From Saprospiraceae bacterium (GTDB lineage Bacteria > Bacteroidota > Bacteroidia > Chitinophagales > Saprospiraceae), in assembly GCA_016720635.1 (NCBI GenBank), contig JADKKF010000024.1, positions 1 through 64,000 of the forward strand: DNA of 64,000 nucleotides. The letters run 5' to 3'. A program made the translations under genes and the position numbers. Shown here piece by piece: positions 27,746 through 38,197 of the stretch (position 1 is the stretch's first letter; each line of letters starts with the position of its first letter). The notes beneath the pieces are model-generated. The model was not told the origin of the DNA. It worked only from the letters and a program-made list of their open reading frames with translations, and searched no databases.

Positions 27746-27753
27746 CAAAATTA
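27746..27753 (-). promoter_or_regulatory. TAnnTTTG promoter for the aminotransferase
   Basis: TAATTTTG on the minus strand, 22 nt before the aspC start. A plus-strand match, TATATTTG, at 27735-27742 points towards the carboxylase gene, so the two predicted transcription starts overlap. Confidence 0.45.
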
Positions 27754-27839
27754 GACAATTCTTTGGTGTTCTGGTAGCTTATTATAAAATAGGTCCCTAG
27801 ATCCTTGATTAAATAAGACATAATACAATATTTCTTTTT

Positions 27840-29381
27840 ATGATTGAAAAGGTAAAACTATTAAATAAAAAAAAATCAGAAGCTCTAGTAGCCGGTGGCT
27901 TAAAGCGACTCGAAGACCAGCACAAAAAAGGCAAGCTAAGCGCTAGAGAAAGGATTCATGTATTGCTGGATGAAGGTTCTTTTCAAGAAATAGGGATGTT
28001 TGTCACTCATCGATGTACCGATTTTGGGATGGAGGATCAAGTCATTTTAGGAGATGGTGTGATTACAGGATTTGGAACTGTACAAGGGAGATTGATTTAT
28101 ATTTATAGTCAGGATTTTACCGTATTCGGCGGGTCATTGTCAGAAACTCACGCAGAAAAGATTTGCAAAATAATGGATTTGGCCCTTCAAAATGGCGCGC
28201 CCATCATTGGGTTGAATGATTCAGGTGGGGCGAGGATCCAAGAAGGCGTGAGTTCACTAGGAGGATATGCTGATATTTTTTATAGGAATACGATTGCTTC
28301 GGGGGTGATTCCTCAGATATCAGCTATCATGGGGCCATGTGCAGGAGGGGCAGTTTATTCCCCCGCGATCACAGATTTCATCATCATGGTGGACCAAAGT
28401 TCATATATGTTCGTAACGGGACCCAACGTAGTGAAGACGGTTACCAACGAAGAAGTCAGCTCTGAAGAACTGGGTGGAGCCATGACCCATGCAACAAAAT
28501 CAGGGGTCACACACTTAGTAGCCGAAAACGATTTTGAGTGCCTTCAACAGATAAAACAATTACTGAGTTATATCCCACAAAACTGCGAGGACAAGCCCTT
28601 GGGCCAAAGTTATCACTTGGCAGATGAATCTCGGCCTGGATTAAATACAATCTTGCCCGAATCCTCGAATCAACCTTATGACATGCACGAGGTGATTGCA
28701 AATATAGTGGATGAAGCTAGTTTTTTTGAAATACACAAACATTATGCAGAAAATATCATCGTCGGTTTTGCGCGAATCGCAGGGCGGAGCATCGGAGTGA
28801 TAGCCAATCAACCACTGCATTTGGCTGGAGTTTTGGATGTAAATGCCAGTAAAAAAGCGGCTCGATTTGTACAATTTTGCGATTGTTACAATATCCCGTT
28901 GCTTGTGTTGGAGGACGTTCCAGGATTTTTACCTGGCACTGAACAGGAATGGAATGCCATCATAACCAATGGAGCCAAATTGCTTTTTGCATTTAGTGAA
29001 GCGACAGTACCTAGAGTGACTGTTATAACCAGAAAAGCCTATGGTGGAGCATACGATGTTATGAATTCTAAGCATATCGGTGCTGACATGAATTATGCTT
29101 GGCCAACAGCCGAAATTGCGGTTATGGGAGCAAAAGGAGCTAGTGAAATCATTTTCAAAAAAGAAATACAACAATCTGCGAATCCTATTGAAACATTAAA
29201 ATCCAAAGAGACTGAATATGCAGAACATTTTGCGAATCCATATATCGCAGCGAGTCGTGGTTTTATAGATGAAGTGATAGAACCTCATGACACCCGAAAA
29301 AAATTGATTATGGCATTTGCCATGCTAGAAAACAAAGTGGTGCAAAGACCCAAGAAAAAACATGGAAATATTCCTTTATAA
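27840..29381 (+). CDS. pccB: acyl-CoA carboxylase carboxyltransferase (beta) subunit
   Basis: 513 residues, typical of propionyl-CoA carboxylase beta / methylmalonyl-CoA decarboxylase alpha. The N-terminal carboxyltransferase half has [18 protein letters not shown] and the acyl-CoA site [22 protein letters not shown], with [12 protein letters not shown] forming an oxyanion hole. The C-terminal half has [26 protein letters not shown] and [14 protein letters not shown], the carboxybiotin site. It transfers CO2 between carboxybiotin and propionyl-, methylmalonyl- or another acyl-CoA. No biotin carboxylase gene is in the window, so substrate and symbol are tentative. Confidence 0.9.
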   Translation: MIEKVKLLNKKKSEALVAGGLKRLEDQHKKGKLSARERIHVLLDEGSFQEIGMFVTHRCTDFGMEDQVILGDGVITGFGTVQGRLIYIYSQDFTVFGGSLSETHAEKICKIMDLALQNGAPIIGLNDSGGARIQEGVSSLGGYADIFYRNTIASGVIPQISAIMGPCAGGAVYSPAITDFIIMVDQSSYMFVTGPNVVKTVTNEEVSSEELGGAMTHATKSGVTHLVAENDFECLQQIKQLLSYIPQNCEDKPLGQSYHLADESRPGLNTILPESSNQPYDMHEVIANIVDEASFFEIHKHYAENIIVGFARIAGRSIGVIANQPLHLAGVLDVNASKKAARFVQFCDCYNIPLLVLEDVPGFLPGTEQEWNAIITNGAKLLFAFSEATVPRVTVITRKAYGGAYDVMNSKHIGADMNYAWPTAEIAVMGAKGASEIIFKKEIQQSANPIETLKSKETEYAEHFANPYIAASRGFIDEVIEPHDTRKKLIMAFAMLENKVVQRPKKKHGNIPL

Positions 29382-29432
29382 ATCAAATTAATTGCTAAAA
29401 ATTGGGTACTTGAATATTAAATATTTCTGATT

Positions 29433-30569
29433 TTGGATAGCCAATTATATTTAAAAGAAATTAAACTTTTTCATTTTAAAAATTATGGAAAAGCCAGTTT
29501 TGAATTCATAGATGGAGTCAATATCATCACAGGACTAAACGGCGTGGGCAAGACCAATTTGCTAGATGCAATTTATATTCTCGGATTGACAAAATCTTAC
29601 TTTATGGCCAGCGATAGATTTTTGGTCCAACACGAGAAAAAATTTTATCGCATAGAAGGCAATTGGATTAAAAACTCAAAAAAGCTCAAGGTCGCTATCA
29701 AGTACGATGTAATTGATGGCAAAGAAATAGATGTCAATGGCAAAACAGGCATCAAACCCATGGAGCATATTGGACAAATTCCTATAGTCCTTATCAGTCC
29801 AAATGATCTAGAATTGGTCAGTGGGTTGAATGAGATAAGAAGGAGATTTATGGACATAACGATATCACAGATAGACCCAAATTATCTCGAAAATCTAGTG
29901 ACCTATATCAAGGTCCAAAAACTGAGAAATGCGTTATTGACCAAGTCCATTTTCTTTGATCAGTTACCCATCGATTTACTAGAAAGTTATGAAATAAGAC
30001 TCGTAAAATCCGGGGAATATATATACAAGTCAAGGCTTTGGTTTTTACAAATATTTCAACCCAAATTTATTGCATTTTATAATGAAATATCGGGTGGCCT
30101 TGAGGATGTTTCGCTGAGATATACTTCGGATTTAGAAGATGAGGATTATTTCGAATTATTGAAAAATCATCGAGGCAAAGATTTTGAAAAAGGTAGGACC
30201 GTTTATGGAATACATAGGGATAAAATGGCACTCTATATCAAAGGCCAGCCACTGCAACAAGAAGCCTCCCAGGGTCAATTAAAATCATTTGTGTTAGCAT
30301 TGAAGCTCGCACAATATTCCATCCTGCAAGACGAATGTAAATTCAACCCAATATTGCTACTTGATGACATATTTGACAAAATAGACGCAAGTCGCGTCGG
30401 GCATATTCTGTCCATGTTGAGCAAAGATGATTTTGGACAAATTTTCATCTCCGACACACACGTAAATAGAGTTGCACTTTTATTGGAAGAGTTAAAATTA
30501 AATGTTAACTTTAAGGAAATGAAAATCGAAAATTCGTTTGAAAATATACAAATCGACCCATTGAATTAA
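29433..30569 (+). CDS. recF: DNA replication and repair protein RecF
   Basis: About 378 residues with a TTG start at 29433; no ATG lies upstream in frame. The N-terminal LFHFKNYGKASFEF, the Walker A GLNGVGKTNLLDAIYILGLTKSYF, the ABC signature ASQGQLKSFVLALKLAQY and the Walker B NPILLLDDIFDKID with D-loop RVGHIL are all in order. RecF loads RecA at single-strand gaps with RecO and RecR. The small DUF721 gene follows after 8 nt, as in many Bacteroidota. Confidence 0.95.
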   Translation: MDSQLYLKEIKLFHFKNYGKASFEFIDGVNIITGLNGVGKTNLLDAIYILGLTKSYFMASDRFLVQHEKKFYRIEGNWIKNSKKLKVAIKYDVIDGKEIDVNGKTGIKPMEHIGQIPIVLISPNDLELVSGLNEIRRRFMDITISQIDPNYLENLVTYIKVQKLRNALLTKSIFFDQLPIDLLESYEIRLVKSGEYIYKSRLWFLQIFQPKFIAFYNEISGGLEDVSLRYTSDLEDEDYFELLKNHRGKDFEKGRTVYGIHRDKMALYIKGQPLQQEASQGQLKSFVLALKLAQYSILQDECKFNPILLLDDIFDKIDASRVGHILSMLSKDDFGQIFISDTHVNRVALLLEELKLNVNFKEMKIENSFENIQIDPLN

Positions 30570-30577
30570 TTCCCATT

Positions 30578-30877
30578 ATGACCATTTTTAAAAGACAAAA
30601 TGAAAAATCTCTAAGCGACCTCGTGAAGGAACTCATCCACGATCCGAAGATTGTAAATAAATATACTTCCATTAGAATCGAAAAGGCATGGGAAGAAAAT
30701 TTTGGGGCTCAAATAAGCAAACACACCCACAAATTGAATTATTACCAACGCATACTGACCATTTACTTAACCTCATCCGTTTTAAGGCACGAGTTACTCT
30801 TGGGTAAAGCCAAAATAATCAAAACTTTGAATGAAAGTTTGGGTGAAGAACTCATCGATGATATATATTTTAAGTAA
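30578..30877 (+). CDS. DUF721 (DciA-like) protein
   Basis: 99 residues. The DUF721 core is visible as EKSLSDLVKELIHDP, KAWEENFGAQISKHT, LTIYLTSSVLRHELLLGKAKII. Members of this family include DciA, the ancestral helicase loader of many bacteria, and typical positions next to recF or dnaA fit a replication role. Here it is short and has only the KH-like domain. It shares the recF transcript. Confidence 0.85.
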   Translation: MTIFKRQNEKSLSDLVKELIHDPKIVNKYTSIRIEKAWEENFGAQISKHTHKLNYYQRILTIYLTSSVLRHELLLGKAKIIKTLNESLGEELIDDIYFK

Positions 30878-30885
30878 AAATGTTC

Positions 30886-30893
30886 TATATTTG
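30886..30893 (+). promoter_or_regulatory. TAnnTTTG promoter for the MATE gene
   Basis: TATATTTG ends 27 nt before the ATG of the MATE transporter gene. Confidence 0.5.
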
Positions 30894-30920
30894 GCATTCT
30901 TGAGTTTTTCAAAAAATTGA

Positions 30921-32267
30921 ATGGAATTATATCCTAGTATTCGGCAAATATTAAAATTATCGGTCCCCATCATGATGGGTAGTGCTGTTCAGAATATCAT
31001 CGCATTGAGCGATAGTGTATTGCTTTTCCATAAAGGCAAAATCGATTTCGCAGCCATTGGTCTTGTAAGTATTTTTTACTTAATCATATCCTCTATTGGT
31101 TACGGATTTTCAAAAGGAGGACAGATAATCATAGCCCGAAAGGTTGGCCAAGGACATAAAGATGAAGTGGGTCAATCATTTTACGCAATGTTTTATTTTC
31201 AAATGATTTTAGCCTGTTTTCTCTTCATTTTCATGAAAACTGCAGGACCTTTTCTTTTCAAATTTTTAATTCATAATCAAGAAATAAGCACCAAGTGCAT
31301 AGAGTTCTTGGACTGGCGTGCCTATGGTATATTTATTAGTTATGCTGGAGTTTCGATCGTAGCACTGTACACTGGAGTAGCTCGTACCACATTCATCATC
31401 ATCGATACGGCTATACTATTGCTTGCTAATATTTTTCTGAATTATGCCTTTATCTTTGGGAAATTTGGATTTCCAGAATGGGGCATTTACGGAGCTGGGT
31501 TAGCCAGCACACTGGCGGAGTTGATAGCATTAGTCGTTTTTATGGTTTATATGATATTTGATAAAGAAGCCATTTATTATCGCATTTTCAGGCCTTATAA
31601 AGTCAATTGGGATCAAATAAAAGAACAACTTTCCATTGGAACCCCAATCGTTGCCCAGGCAATAGTGGGTATGGGCAGTTGGCTGATATTCTTTATGGTA
31701 GTCGAAAATTATATTGGAGAAGATGCATTGGCCATATCCAATCTAGGTCGTAATGTTTATTTACTCCTATCTATACCTTGCTGGGGATTTGCTAGTGGCA
31801 TCAATACCATGGTTAGTAATTTGATTGGTCAAAAGAAGCATGATTTGGTTTGGAAAGCAGTTGTAAAAACAAGCATTATTTGTCTTTTGGTCACAGTAAT
31901 CATATCATTTCCCATTTTATTTTACCCAGAATACAGCATAAAATACATATTATTCAATGAAGAAACCAATCTTATAGATCAATCAAGGGGACTATTTCAA
32001 GTATTATTTGGTATATTATTGGTTTTTGCGGTTGGTGGTGTATTTTTCAATGGTTTAGCGGGTACTGGGGCGACTTTTTATGGTCTGAAAATTCAATTTT
32101 ATTGCGCATTATTTTATTTGGCATTTATATATTGCACCATTATAGTTTGGAAAGTAGGATTGAACTGGGGTTGGTCCAGCGAAATTTTTTATTGGTCGAT
32201 AATATTATTCTTTTCAGGGCATTATATTTATTTTAAAAAGTGGATAAAGGAAAAACCGATTAAATGA
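30921..32267 (+). CDS. MATE family efflux transporter
   Basis: 448 residues with about twelve hydrophobic segments and two homologous halves. The N-terminal VPIMMGSAVQNIIALSDSVLLFH and the matching IGTPIVAQAIVGMGSWLIFF in the second half correspond to the MATE repeat, and IFLNYAFIFGKFGFPEWGIYGAGLAS is a classic MATE stretch. It uses a Na+ or H+ gradient to export cationic drugs or metabolites through the inner membrane. Substrate unknown. It is probably a single-gene transcript. Confidence 0.92.
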   Translation: MELYPSIRQILKLSVPIMMGSAVQNIIALSDSVLLFHKGKIDFAAIGLVSIFYLIISSIGYGFSKGGQIIIARKVGQGHKDEVGQSFYAMFYFQMILACFLFIFMKTAGPFLFKFLIHNQEISTKCIEFLDWRAYGIFISYAGVSIVALYTGVARTTFIIIDTAILLLANIFLNYAFIFGKFGFPEWGIYGAGLASTLAELIALVVFMVYMIFDKEAIYYRIFRPYKVNWDQIKEQLSIGTPIVAQAIVGMGSWLIFFMVVENYIGEDALAISNLGRNVYLLLSIPCWGFASGINTMVSNLIGQKKHDLVWKAVVKTSIICLLVTVIISFPILFYPEYSIKYILFNEETNLIDQSRGLFQVLFGILLVFAVGGVFFNGLAGTGATFYGLKIQFYCALFYLAFIYCTIIVWKVGLNWGWSSEIFYWSIILFFSGHYIYFKKWIKEKPIK

Positions 32268-32386
32268 CTCATTGGACGGAAATAATCTGGTCTTCGTCGT
32301 CTTAAAACTTACTTTTGGAACTTTAGCTGGGTTAATATCCTTTCTAGATTAAAGACTTAATTTTAAAAAATCAAAACAAAAGTAAC

Positions 32387-33307
32387 ATGGGAACAATTGC
32401 AATTATCGTATTAATAATCATCATCATCGGATCCAGTATCTGTACGATAAATCAGGGTACCATTGGTGTAACCACGATTTTTGGCAAATACAATAGAATG
32501 CTTTCTGCTGGATTAAACTTCAAAATTCCTTTGATCGAACAAATATTCAAACGAGTCTCCATCCAAAATCGCTCTGCAGAATTAGATTTTCAGGCTATAA
32601 CACAAGACCAAGCCAATGTTTATTTCAAAGCAATGCTCTTGTATGCGGTCTTCGATCAGCAAGAAAAAACTGTACACAACGTTGCTTTTAAATTCATGAA
32701 TGATCGTGATTTCATGACGGCATTGGTGCGTACCATCGAGGGATCGATCAGAGGCTTTGTGGCTACTCAAAAACAAGCAGAGATACTCTCCCTGCGAAAG
32801 GAAATCGTGAATGACGTAAAAGAACAATTGGACCATACACTGGAAGAATGGGGCTTTCACCTGATTGATCTCCAGTTGAATGATATAACTTTTGACGATG
32901 CCATCACCAAATCAATGGCCCAAGTGGTTGCTTCCAACAACCTAAAGGCAGCCGCCGAAAATGAAGGTCAAGCCTTGCTTATAACCAAGACCAAGGCTGC
33001 GGAAGCAGATGGAAATGCCATCAGAATACAAGCTGAAGCTGAAAGAACTGCGGCACAATTGCTAGGACAAGGCGTAGCACTGTTTAGACAAGAAGTTGCA
33101 CTGGGTATGACTGAGGCTGCCAAGCAGATGCAGAATGCAGACTTAGATGCCTCCCTCATATTATTTGCAATGTGGACTGAATCACTGAAACATTTTGCGG
33201 AACTAGGACACGGCAATACCATTTTCTTAGATGGAAATGTGGATGCCATGCAAAGGACCATGAAAGAATTGATGGCCATCAACCAAATGCACACAAAAAC
33301 CAAATAA
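32387..33307 (+). CDS. SPFH/Band 7 domain protein
   Basis: 306 residues. The N-terminal transmembrane helix (residues ~3-20, Ile-rich) is followed by a Band 7/SPFH domain (GTIGVTTIFGKYNRMLSAGLNFKIPLIEQIFKRVSI) and a long Ala/Glu-rich coiled coil (AAAENEGQALLITKTKAAEADG onwards). This matches stomatin/QmcA-like proteins that form oligomeric rings in the inner membrane and organise membrane proteins or proteases. No NfeD partner is adjacent. It ends shortly before a good terminator. Confidence 0.9.
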   Translation: MGTIAIIVLIIIIIGSSICTINQGTIGVTTIFGKYNRMLSAGLNFKIPLIEQIFKRVSIQNRSAELDFQAITQDQANVYFKAMLLYAVFDQQEKTVHNVAFKFMNDRDFMTALVRTIEGSIRGFVATQKQAEILSLRKEIVNDVKEQLDHTLEEWGFHLIDLQLNDITFDDAITKSMAQVVASNNLKAAAENEGQALLITKTKAAEADGNAIRIQAEAERTAAQLLGQGVALFRQEVALGMTEAAKQMQNADLDASLILFAMWTESLKHFAELGHGNTIFLDGNVDAMQRTMKELMAINQMHTKTK

Positions 33308-33329
33308 GTATTTTCTAAATCCCGAAATG

Positions 33330-33362
33330 ATCCTTATGCCCAAAAGCATAGGGATTTTTTTT
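33330..33362 (+). terminator. terminator after the SPFH gene
   Basis: ATCCTTATGC and GCATAGGGAT pair with one G-U pair around a 6-nt loop and continue into a T run. Confidence 0.8.
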
Positions 33363-33415
33363 ACTAAAATGGTTAATAATCAATTTTTTATATATTATTC
33401 GAAAATAATATATAT

Positions 33416-36400
33416 CTATATCTTCACCAATTTCATGTGAAAATTTCGCTTTGAGGTAGTTACAATTCTGGCATAATAAACCCCAGATGGCAATTCACTC
33501 AAATCAAAGGAATATTGATGATTGTCCTTGGATAATTTTAAAGATTTCATCTTTAGACCTTTCGCATCATATAGGTCAAAATGTTGGATATCTTGGTCAG
33601 GTAAATTGAACTCAAATATCCCTAGCGAGGGCACAGGATAAGCGGATATATTCTGAAATGAAGCCAAATCATCAACGGATGAATTCTCTGCATAGCACCC
33701 TACGAGTCCCAATTCGGCGGCTGCAGCAAAACTTTGACCATAATGTTCAGATTTAGCTATAAGTTTCATAAACTTAGCCTTTTTAGGAATTGCCAATTTT
33801 ATATACTGTGGTGCTAAGTGATCCGAAAGTACAGAATCCAAAACCGGCTCACCCCAGTTTAAGCTATCCAAGCTTAAATACAATTCAAATTTTTTGATAT
33901 TTCCATTAACACCAATTTGACGCGCTAAATACATAAATTCTGAAATCTCGTAAGTTCGATTAAGGTTTATTTGCATTTCATGTGGATGGGTGTCTGCCCC
34001 CTGCGTCCATCTAGTGTGCCAAATCGTACTTGGATTTCCATCAAATGCCATGACGGCCAACCCAGGATCCAATTCTTCTTGGCTCGTCACAGATATCAAT
34101 TTCCATTCATTTTTAGGGACTGAAGCTGGATTTGTACAATCAGATAAGGAGGGACAAGAGATTGCATTGACAAAATCTGGAATCGATTTGGTGTATTTTA
34201 TTCCATTTTTTGTAATGGTCATAGTTACAGAAAAATTGCCCACAGATCCCAATACAACCCTCGGATTTCGAATATTCAGATCGTCCACCCACAATGGCAT
34301 CGGTGAAATATTCCAAGTCCAACTTGCACCTTCATGGTCAATGATTGAATGGTCATCAAAACGCACAGTATCCAAAATACATTTGTACTTCTGCTGTTCG
34401 ACCCAAGGTTGTATGATTGGTTCATACAGAGTATCTTTCAATTTATGCTCCCACACACCCGAGGTCCCCGCAACTCTTATTTTTGAATCTTTATAAAAAA
34501 TCTTTGGCATATTCACGATCATGCCAACGGGATATTCATCTGACATTGAGGTCCAATCTTGGGCATCACTTCTTTTAAAATAAACATTTGAACCTAAGTT
34601 GTCATGCGGAATTGTGAATAAGTATAAGACCTCGCTTTGATTAATTCCAGGCTGTACAAGGACAGCTTTTAGATAGTTCCCTGTGATATTGGTGCTAATA
34701 TCATGCCAGGAATCTCCGCCATCACTGGACATGAGAACTTTGCCTAGATCGGAGGACCATATTCCATTTTGTTGACAGACATATATCTTATTAGGATCGT
34801 ATGGTGAAATATCAAAATGGTGCTTCCCTCCCCAATAAGCATCTCCTCCTGGAGGAGAGGTCAATGCTGGCTTAAATATAAAAGATTTGCCACCATCTTC
34901 AGATTTGTAAAGTCCTTTATCCACAATATCTACATAAATAAAATCAGGATTAGAATGGCTGATTTGTAAATATCTGACATTCTCAGGAAAAGTTGCCATC
35001 ATTTCCCAATTGGCACCAAAATCCGTACTTCGCCAAAAAGTTTTACCTGAGCCTAGGTATAAGGTTCCAGAATAATTTGGATGGTGCACTAAATTTCCCC
35101 TCCTTCCGCCATATTCGTCCATATTTGGGAATTTAGTAAAAATGAAGTTTCCTTCATATTTATCTTCAGCCTTCTTAGGCAAAATCCAACCTCCACCAAG
35201 GTCATCAAAAGCAACATGTCTAGATTTCCCTTGGACAACCCACCCTGTAGGTGACTCCGCGCCTCCCATACGAAGGGCTTTGTCTTGATAAAAATCTGCA
35301 ATCGCAGTATTGCCGTTGTGATATCTTCCTCCTACGATCAAATCTTCGTTCCAGCCTTGATCAAACCCCCAAAAGTCAGAACCTACCAATCCATTAACAC
35401 TGGATCTGTATTTGGGAATGGAAGAAAAATTGTCTGTAGAATAGTTCATCCCTCCATCAGTAGCGACCCAAACATCACCGTTATTAAGCACTTTCAGATC
35501 TTGAATATCAGGATGCAATGGAAATATACCATCATATCCACCGATTGGGGTAAACGATATACCACCATCCACACTGCGAAACAAAGTACTTGTCCCAGTA
35601 TAAACTATATCCTGATTGATTGGTGAAATTTCTAGAACAAAATCATAATAGCCTTGCCAATTGTCCATGGGTAATTTTGGAGTTTTACCCAGAGCTAAAG
35701 TGGTCCATTGCCATGCATTGTTGGAATATATCCCTTTTAAAATTTGAGGAGTTTCAGCATCACTCAATAATCCGGCAAGAACCAAATCAGGATTATCGGG
35801 TGTTACTGCCAACAAACCACCTGAAACCGCCACTTTTCCGACAGGAAATGCATTGGATTGTTGAAAACTTGCCCCTCCATTTATTGAATTCAAAAAAATA
35901 AATAAACCCGCAGATTCTGAAAGTCCATACACCACGCTGGAATTGGTTGGATGAAATTCGACATCCCATGTCCTAAAATTCCATTTTCTCGTCCATGTTT
36001 CACCTCCATCATTGGATATATAAAGCCCTTCTTGACTAGCAGCAGCCACCTGTTGAGGATTATTTGGATTGTATTTCACAACATCCGCTGAGAATCTCGC
36101 TGCACCCAATTTTGGCAAAAAAGTTATACCACCATCGGTAGATTTGTGGATTTGATTGCCGCTGCTGACCAGAATGGTATTTGGATCAGTTGGATTCATA
36201 GCGACAGAAGTAATCCCACTGCCAAAAGGGTATTCTTTAGCTACGAAATTCCAAGTCAGTCCATTATCGATTGATTTGTTCAAAAAACCTGTTTCTGTAC
36301 CTGCAATTATTATATTTTTATCAAGGGCAGCGATGTCAAAAGAATAAACATTAACTTGCCAAGAGCAGGCAGATGGTGTTTCGGGATTATTATCTTCTTT

Positions 36401-36850
36401 GAGCCAAAAAGTTTGTTTGGGTCCAACGAAACTCCAACCTTCAGCGCCATTTCTATTCTCGATTTCCTGTCTTTTCCCGATGCTTTCTTGCCTTAATTTT
36501 TGGGCTAAATAATATTTATCCAAGTCTGGTAAAATTATTTGACCATTTGAATTGACAAAGGGCTGAACAGCTCGACGCCACACCTTATAGTACCTCGTAA
36601 GTGCATTTCTAACATTATTTTTTGACTCGTGAGAATCAGAATAAAGAGCATTGACCTCATCAAAATTTATAGGAAAAGAATAAAGCATTTTACCCCAATC
36701 TGGCATTTGGGAAGAATAAGCGGGCTTAAGACTTTTTTGAACTCCAGGCAAGTTATCATATTGGGTGAATTGGCTTTGAGCTACAATACGCATTCCAACG
36801 AAAAACATAACAAAAATAAAAAAGCTTACTGTGATGGATCTATACCTCAT
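33416..36850 (-). CDS. secreted BNR/sortilin-like protein with F5/8C domain and T9SS sorting signal
   Basis: 1144 residues. A signal peptide is followed by many BNR/Asp-box repeats of the sialidase/VPS10 type (patterns such as SxDGGxTW: TNKSIDNGLTWNF, KSTDGGITF, ISNDGGETWTR, RSTDFGANWE, KSEDGGKSF, SSDGGDSWHD), which make a beta propeller between residues ~140 and 720. Then come a PKD-like stretch (~830-880), an F5/8 type C discoidin-like region (~930-1060) and a C-terminal ~75-residue type A sorting domain (ISAYPVPSLGIFEF ... GVYYARIVT) for the type IX secretion system. It is exported through the outer membrane and probably attached to the surface, binding glycan or protein. Divergent promoter upstream. 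Confidence 0.88.
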   Translation of the reverse strand: MRYRSITVSFFIFVMFFVGMRIVAQSQFTQYDNLPGVQKSLKPAYSSQMPDWGKMLYSFPINFDEVNALYSDSHESKNNVRNALTRYYKVWRRAVQPFVNSNGQIILPDLDKYYLAQKLRQESIGKRQEIENRNGAEGWSFVGPKQTFWLKEDNNPETPSACSWQVNVYSFDIAALDKNIIIAGTETGFLNKSIDNGLTWNFVAKEYPFGSGITSVAMNPTDPNTILVSSGNQIHKSTDGGITFLPKLGAARFSADVVKYNPNNPQQVAAASQEGLYISNDGGETWTRKWNFRTWDVEFHPTNSSVVYGLSESAGLFIFLNSINGGASFQQSNAFPVGKVAVSGGLLAVTPDNPDLVLAGLLSDAETPQILKGIYSNNAWQWTTLALGKTPKLPMDNWQGYYDFVLEISPINQDIVYTGTSTLFRSVDGGISFTPIGGYDGIFPLHPDIQDLKVLNNGDVWVATDGGMNYSTDNFSSIPKYRSSVNGLVGSDFWGFDQGWNEDLIVGGRYHNGNTAIADFYQDKALRMGGAESPTGWVVQGKSRHVAFDDLGGGWILPKKAEDKYEGNFIFTKFPNMDEYGGRRGNLVHHPNYSGTLYLGSGKTFWRSTDFGANWEMMATFPENVRYLQISHSNPDFIYVDIVDKGLYKSEDGGKSFIFKPALTSPPGGDAYWGGKHHFDISPYDPNKIYVCQQNGIWSSDLGKVLMSSDGGDSWHDISTNITGNYLKAVLVQPGINQSEVLYLFTIPHDNLGSNVYFKRSDAQDWTSMSDEYPVGMIVNMPKIFYKDSKIRVAGTSGVWEHKLKDTLYEPIIQPWVEQQKYKCILDTVRFDDHSIIDHEGASWTWNISPMPLWVDDLNIRNPRVVLGSVGNFSVTMTITKNGIKYTKSIPDFVNAISCPSLSDCTNPASVPKNEWKLISVTSQEELDPGLAVMAFDGNPSTIWHTRWTQGADTHPHEMQINLNRTYEISEFMYLARQIGVNGNIKKFELYLSLDSLNWGEPVLDSVLSDHLAPQYIKLAIPKKAKFMKLIAKSEHYGQSFAAAAELGLVGCYAENSSVDDLASFQNISAYPVPSLGIFEFNLPDQDIQHFDLYDAKGLKMKSLKLSKDNHQYSFDLSELPSGVYYARIVTTSKRNFHMKLVKI

Positions 36851-37161
36851 ATTGTGTTTTATTATAAATGCAAATATAATATATTTTACATGTTAATTAT
36901 TATTTCGCGTTTTCTCAGATCTAACTTATAGTCATTTACTCATCTTCTGCCAAATAACATAATACTCTCTAAAACAAATAGCCAATAATCCTACACTAAT
37001 CTAGAATCACACGATAACTCCAAAGGTACTTTAATGAAAAGCATCAGACTCCACAATAAATTTAGAAGAATACTATCAGAAGGAATATCAACGTTAATTA
37101 ATATATCAGGGTTTGAATTTAATACAAATATTAATAACTTTACACTCTAATAATCTTTTTT
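36851..37161. other. 311-nt AT-rich divergent intergenic region
   Basis: It lies between the leftward T9SS cargo gene and the rightward DUF4249 gene. Apart from the promoter match at 36871-36878 I see no ORF, stem-loop or repeat. A plus-strand TAnnTTTG match for the DUF4249 gene was not found. Confidence 0.6.
36871..36878 (-). promoter_or_regulatory. TAnnTTTG promoter for the T9SS cargo gene
   Basis: TATATTTG on the minus strand, 21 nt before the start at 36850, giving a short leader. Confidence 0.55.
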
Positions 37162-38184
37162 ATGAAATTTTGGGATTTTAAAAATAATGTATGCACTGGT
37201 TTTCAAATTGTTATTTTTTCGCTGATGATTTGTGGAGTTTGGAGTTGTAACGATGAACTGAATGTCATAGAAGAAGGTAGTTCGACGCCTGTAGTTTATG
37301 GGGTTTTGAGTTTGCAGGACAACAATCATTATATAAGATTGGAAAGATCATTTGCATCGCAGAGTATTGCCGCAAGTGCGCTTGCTAAAGATACCGCAGC
37401 CCTTTATTATCCCAATGCAACGGTACAAATTCAAAATTTAAGCACTGGGGCCATCTACAATTTGGCAAAAGTGGACGCTACTGCTGAAGGATTCCCAAGG
37501 AAGTCTGGACCTTTTGTTGTTTCGCCTAACTGGGTCTATAAAATAAGTAATGACGAACTGAATATAACCAAAGCTACTCCATATAAGCTAATCATTCAAA
37601 CAGGGGAAAACAAGACATTGACAAGTATTACCACCACCCTCATTAATCCTAGACTAATATCACCTGGACAGACGTCCAAGGTTCTAGTATTTGACGCAGT
37701 TTATAAAGATTATAATATTGACTGGGAAGATGATGCAAATGCTTTGATACATGATATAAATATAAAAATAACCTATGAAGAATTTAATGCTGCAAATCCT
37801 AATCAAAGTGAAATTAAATCATTGTTATGGAAATTAGGAGTGTCGCATACAAAGTCCAATATCAACTTCACCCCGAATCTATTTTTCCAATATATGAGCA
37901 ATAATATTGAAAAGCGTCAAGACGTGGTAAGACAAATGAAGGATATCGAATTCCAAATCTACAGCGGTGGAAAAGAAATGCTTGCAAAGCAAGACTTAGT
38001 AGATGCTAATTTTGGAATAACTGGATCTCAAGATCTACCACTTTATAGCAATATCACAGGTGCATTGGGTATTTTTACCGCCAAAAACTATTTGAGTGTT
38101 GGAGGATATTTTATAAGACCAGGAGCTGGTTTGGACTCTTTGTTTAATGGTATTTTCACAAAAGATCTGAACTTTAGACAGTAA
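37162..38184 (+). CDS. DUF4249 lipoprotein
   Basis: 340 residues with a signal peptide and a lipobox-like end (GVWSC, Cys at ~30). The segment VYGVLSLQDNNHYIRLERSF and the following ATVQIQNLSTGAIYNL are typical of the DUF4249 family, which is found in Bacteroidota and usually coded beside TonB-dependent receptors. The rest is predicted all-beta. No receptor gene is adjacent here, so its partner may be elsewhere. Likely outer-membrane or surface lipoprotein; function unknown. Confidence 0.85.
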   Translation: MKFWDFKNNVCTGFQIVIFSLMICGVWSCNDELNVIEEGSSTPVVYGVLSLQDNNHYIRLERSFASQSIAASALAKDTAALYYPNATVQIQNLSTGAIYNLAKVDATAEGFPRKSGPFVVSPNWVYKISNDELNITKATPYKLIIQTGENKTLTSITTTLINPRLISPGQTSKVLVFDAVYKDYNIDWEDDANALIHDINIKITYEEFNAANPNQSEIKSLLWKLGVSHTKSNINFTPNLFFQYMSNNIEKRQDVVRQMKDIEFQIYSGGKEMLAKQDLVDANFGITGSQDLPLYSNITGALGIFTAKNYLSVGGYFIRPGAGLDSLFNGIFTKDLNFRQ

Positions 38185-38197
38185 TTTTTATTCTGGG

